Both the position numbers and the translations under genes were made by a program. A DNA stretch of 64,000 nt from the NCBI RefSeq assembly GCF_036884655.1, contig NC_088357.1, positions 6,395,501-6,459,500 on the forward strand, given 5' to 3'. This DNA is from Musa acuminata AAA Group (lineage: Eukaryota; Streptophyta; Magnoliopsida; Zingiberales; Musaceae). Within the stretch, counting starts at the first letter, position 1. Every line of letters begins with the position of its first letter. This document shows, in pieces, positions 60,992 to 64,000 of this stretch. The notes below the pieces were generated by a model, which saw nothing but the letters and a program-made list of their open reading frames with translations, did not search any database and was not told the origin of the DNA.

Positions 60992-63900
60992 CACTAATAC
61001 TCTCATCTTTTGCAAGCCTGGATAACTTTGTTAATTTATTGGATTAAAAATCAAATAAAATAACAAATAATTAATTGGTTAGATTAATTAATTCAGTCCC
61101 AAATCATATTTATTCAGATGACTATTAGGAAATTTTTAGACTCTATTTATTTGTGGTTCTATTTACTTGTGGTTCGAATGTGTACTAAAAGAGAATTTTA
61201 CAGTATGATATATGCATATAAACACATATTGGTATACTTAGTCAAATCATGTAACTTGGTACAAATCATCTCATTTCATCCGGGATAGTTCTTTCTTACT
61301 CGAGCCTTAATTTCACCATGCCTAAATACCAGGATGATTTTGATACCAAATATCATGATCCGAATGTGCTAATTAATTTATTAATTTCGTTTGATCGAAA
61401 TCGTTGATCAAAATATTTGAACTTCATTTTTAACGTTAGACTAACCCGACATAGTTATTCAAAAAGACTTCTTGTTTTATATGCCGTCAATCAACTTTTT
61501 TCATCTGAGTGTTAGGTTTATGCTGATCAACTAAAGTCTCGGAAGGCTACTCTTGTGGAGTCCTTGTTTGATGAATGAAGGGTTGGTGCAAAGCATGGTG
61601 TAATACAAAAATGGGTACCAACCACTTTATTCCTCCTGGTTTGAAGGACTACTTGTCTTGGCAGCACACGGAGGCATGGACTTGTTATTTAATTCCACAA
61701 GATAATGCAGGTATGTTTGTCTTCATTACACGTTGGCCTCTTTATGTTATTGGCTTTTTCTTCCATGGGCTATTCAACCTCTCTTTCTTTCTTTCATAAA
61801 AAAGTGCTTTCGTTGTGTACATGTTGACATGAAACTGTGCTTCCTCTTTTGTTCATATATATCATGGTGAAGGGCAGATGTCATTTAAGGTTCTTCCCCG
61901 CATTCAATAAAAGCTTAGCTACTCTTTCACGCAAAGGTCGGTGTTGAGCATTACTAGTGTTCTTCGATAAGGAAGTCAGTCTGATGACTTGCACTGATGG
62001 CAGCTGAGCTAGTAAAGTGATAGAAAGTAATGTTTAGTATTGAGTTGAGTGTAGAATTAAATAAACTCATAATTATGAGGGGCTTATTTTGCAGCACAAA
62101 GTTGGGTTCTTTTTTAGGTGTAAGTATAAGCATTACTATATTGCTCAAGAGTAAGTGAGAAGAAAAAACAGAACTTTTCGTGTGGTAAACTTTATAGGAA
62201 CATAGATTGACAATTGATAGTACAGATTAAGAGAGCGTAGGTTGATCCTCATATTCTGCACTGATCGGGATCTTATCTACTGGATTCCTCATAAGTTTTT
62301 ATTATTATTCCGCGTATCAATGATCCGATTAGATGAAAATTAAGGAGTTTGGGGCATGAGGATTATATGTGGAGGTAAGCAGATATAAATTGTGTATAAT
62401 TCTTGAGAAAAAAAGGGAAGCAAGTTGTAGTAATTAAGAATGCTTTATTACACTTTACTGTATCTCTACTTTCAACAACTCGTGCAATCTCGTTGAGATG
62501 TCATCTTTTCTTTCTTAACACGAAAGATTCAACTATATAGTCCACAGAAACGACAAAAGGTACAAGAACAATTTGATTACTTTGTGCAACATTGTGATGA
62601 AAAAAATTACTTTTCATCATATATTGTTACATCTTAAAAGAGATAATTTTAACCATATTTTTTCTTATTAATGTATCTGATAATATTGTTTGTATGGATT
62701 GTGAAGTTTTTGATATATGAGGTAAATAAAGACATGGATTTTTGTGTTTTTCTTTTCAATAAATAAAGTACAGTTTCCAGGCCTAGTATTTCTACACAGC
62801 TCCAAAGAAGTAAATCTTTGACTTGTATTCATTTACTAATTAGTTAGATTTTCAAAATTTTGAAAAATTCTACACATTTCATACATAGATATTTTTTTGT
62901 TGGCCAAAGTAAATAAAATATAATTTAGGTAATAGTATGATAAAAATGAATGAGTATAATTAAGATGAATGAACAATAAATTCCTATAAAGTAAATTTTT
63001 TTATCTATGTTAGGCATATTTTTTTATAAGGAGACATTGACGAAGATATTGTTCATAAAATGAAAGCTAGATAGTTAAAATAGAGGGAGACACTAGACTT
63101 TTATTTGATCATCATGTGCCGCTGAGAATAAAAGTAAAATTTTGGAAGATATTTGTTAGGCTAGATATGGTCAAAGAGTTAGGTGGTTTAAAATGACATG
63201 CATAAAAAAATAAAACATTGTGGTTGGGATGAAAATATTAAGGTGAATGCATGGGATTTCTAGGAAAAATATGATAATTTTTTTCTTTCACACAAATATG
63301 ATAATTGTTGGCATGAGCATGACAGCATTCTTTAGTTGGCATTTTCCTGGCTATGTTACAGCATCATTTATAAATGTTATCAGCTTAATTACCAGCTTGT
63401 GCCGGTGACTTGATTACTCTTTTATTATTCTCTATGATGTGAACTGTACCAAAAGCTTCAAGCTTGATCAGGTCAAGTAGGTAGCTCTGGCTGATATACT
63501 TTAGTGGGTTGGCTTGAAATATACTTGAACATAGTTGAATAACAATTGCAGCAACCCAACTTTCTCTTTTATATATATAAAAAAAACATGCAAATGTTAG
63601 CTAATTCAAAAGAGAGTATAGAAAGTTGCATGCATGTGCAGCATGGTCTAACCTTATCCTCATCAAAAATACTTCAAATTAATGCCATTGAGAACTTTAT
63701 TGACTCAATTTCAACCATAAGCATGCAATGAACATGACATCCTCTAGTGATTTATTTATACCGAAGAAATGTTCTTTGAAAGTGATCTATGTTAGCTTGC
63801 ATACAAAGAAGAGTGCTCTGTTGTTCTGCATAAAGTAAGTAGAGAATGCCCAACTCTAAGTTGATTAAGAAGTAAAAGTGACATCTCTTCTAATTGATGA

Positions 63901-64000
63901 CAATTGTTGCATGAGCAAGCATCAGTGTGGGTGGGTTATTATCAAGGTTATCATCATCTGTAGCATTAGTGTGTGCAGAAACTGGCTTTTGTGCCCCTAA
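60992..64000. other. No recognisable gene
   Basis: AT-rich intergenic DNA. The only GC-richer patch with an open frame is 61575-61799 plus (74 codons; contains NHFIPPGLKDYLSWQHTEAW), which I cannot match to a family. No LTR pair, MITE with clear ends, tRNA or rRNA was seen. Confidence 0.5.

Noticed and set aside
1..64000. CRISPR array, prokaryotic defence system, viral or toxin genes
   Set aside because: None seen. The tandem repeats lack regular short repeat-spacer form, and all genes identified are plant nuclear genes.

Overview
This is a stretch of plant nuclear DNA: intron-rich genes with GT-AG splice sites, AT-rich introns and intergenic DNA, (TA)n microsatellites, SINEs, a hAT-type MITE and solo LTRs. 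The gene set is that of a flowering plant. The GGTAC-rich repeat and the general style suggest a non-grass monocot, possibly Zingiberales (banana relatives), but that is a guess. No prokaryotic, viral, CRISPR or toxin system was seen. I joined exons by hand from splice signals and reading phase. All multi-exon models below stay in frame; UTR ends are not known.

Left third (1-29 kb), housekeeping and regulatory genes: the 5' part of a four-repeat MYB / SNAPc4 gene (minus strand, running off the left edge); a 25-residue ribosomal protein eL41 gene whose 78-base CDS is split by a 2.1-kb intron; a CorA-like Mg2+ transporter family gene (minus); a reticulon-like gene (plus); and a NAC1-type NAC gene (plus) carrying a miR164 target site.

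Middle (29.6-44.6 kb), an expanded seed-storage locus: three intact tandem 11S globulin (legumin-type) genes, all on the minus strand, at 30846-32591, 36657-38399 and 42417-44169, each with RY motifs and a TATA box. A fourth, gene-less copy of the promoter-side flank lies at about 29643-30420. The genes are separated by arrays of a repeat of roughly 370 bp whose head resembles the intron-containing elongator tRNA-Met gene. A hAT MITE and a solo LTR have inserted into these arrays.

Right third (45-64 kb): an LSD1-type zinc-finger gene (minus) and the actin-related protein ARP7 gene (plus) are divergent neighbours. A repeat-rich interval follows with a second solo LTR, then a patatin-like gene of the pPLAIII type lacking the usual catalytic residues (minus), a third solo LTR, and about 3 kb with no recognisable gene.

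The genes do not form one pathway. The locus with most structure is the globulin cluster: tandem duplication, mosaic similarity between copies that suggests gene conversion, a GC-AG first intron in two of the three copies, and an altered proglobulin cleavage site.
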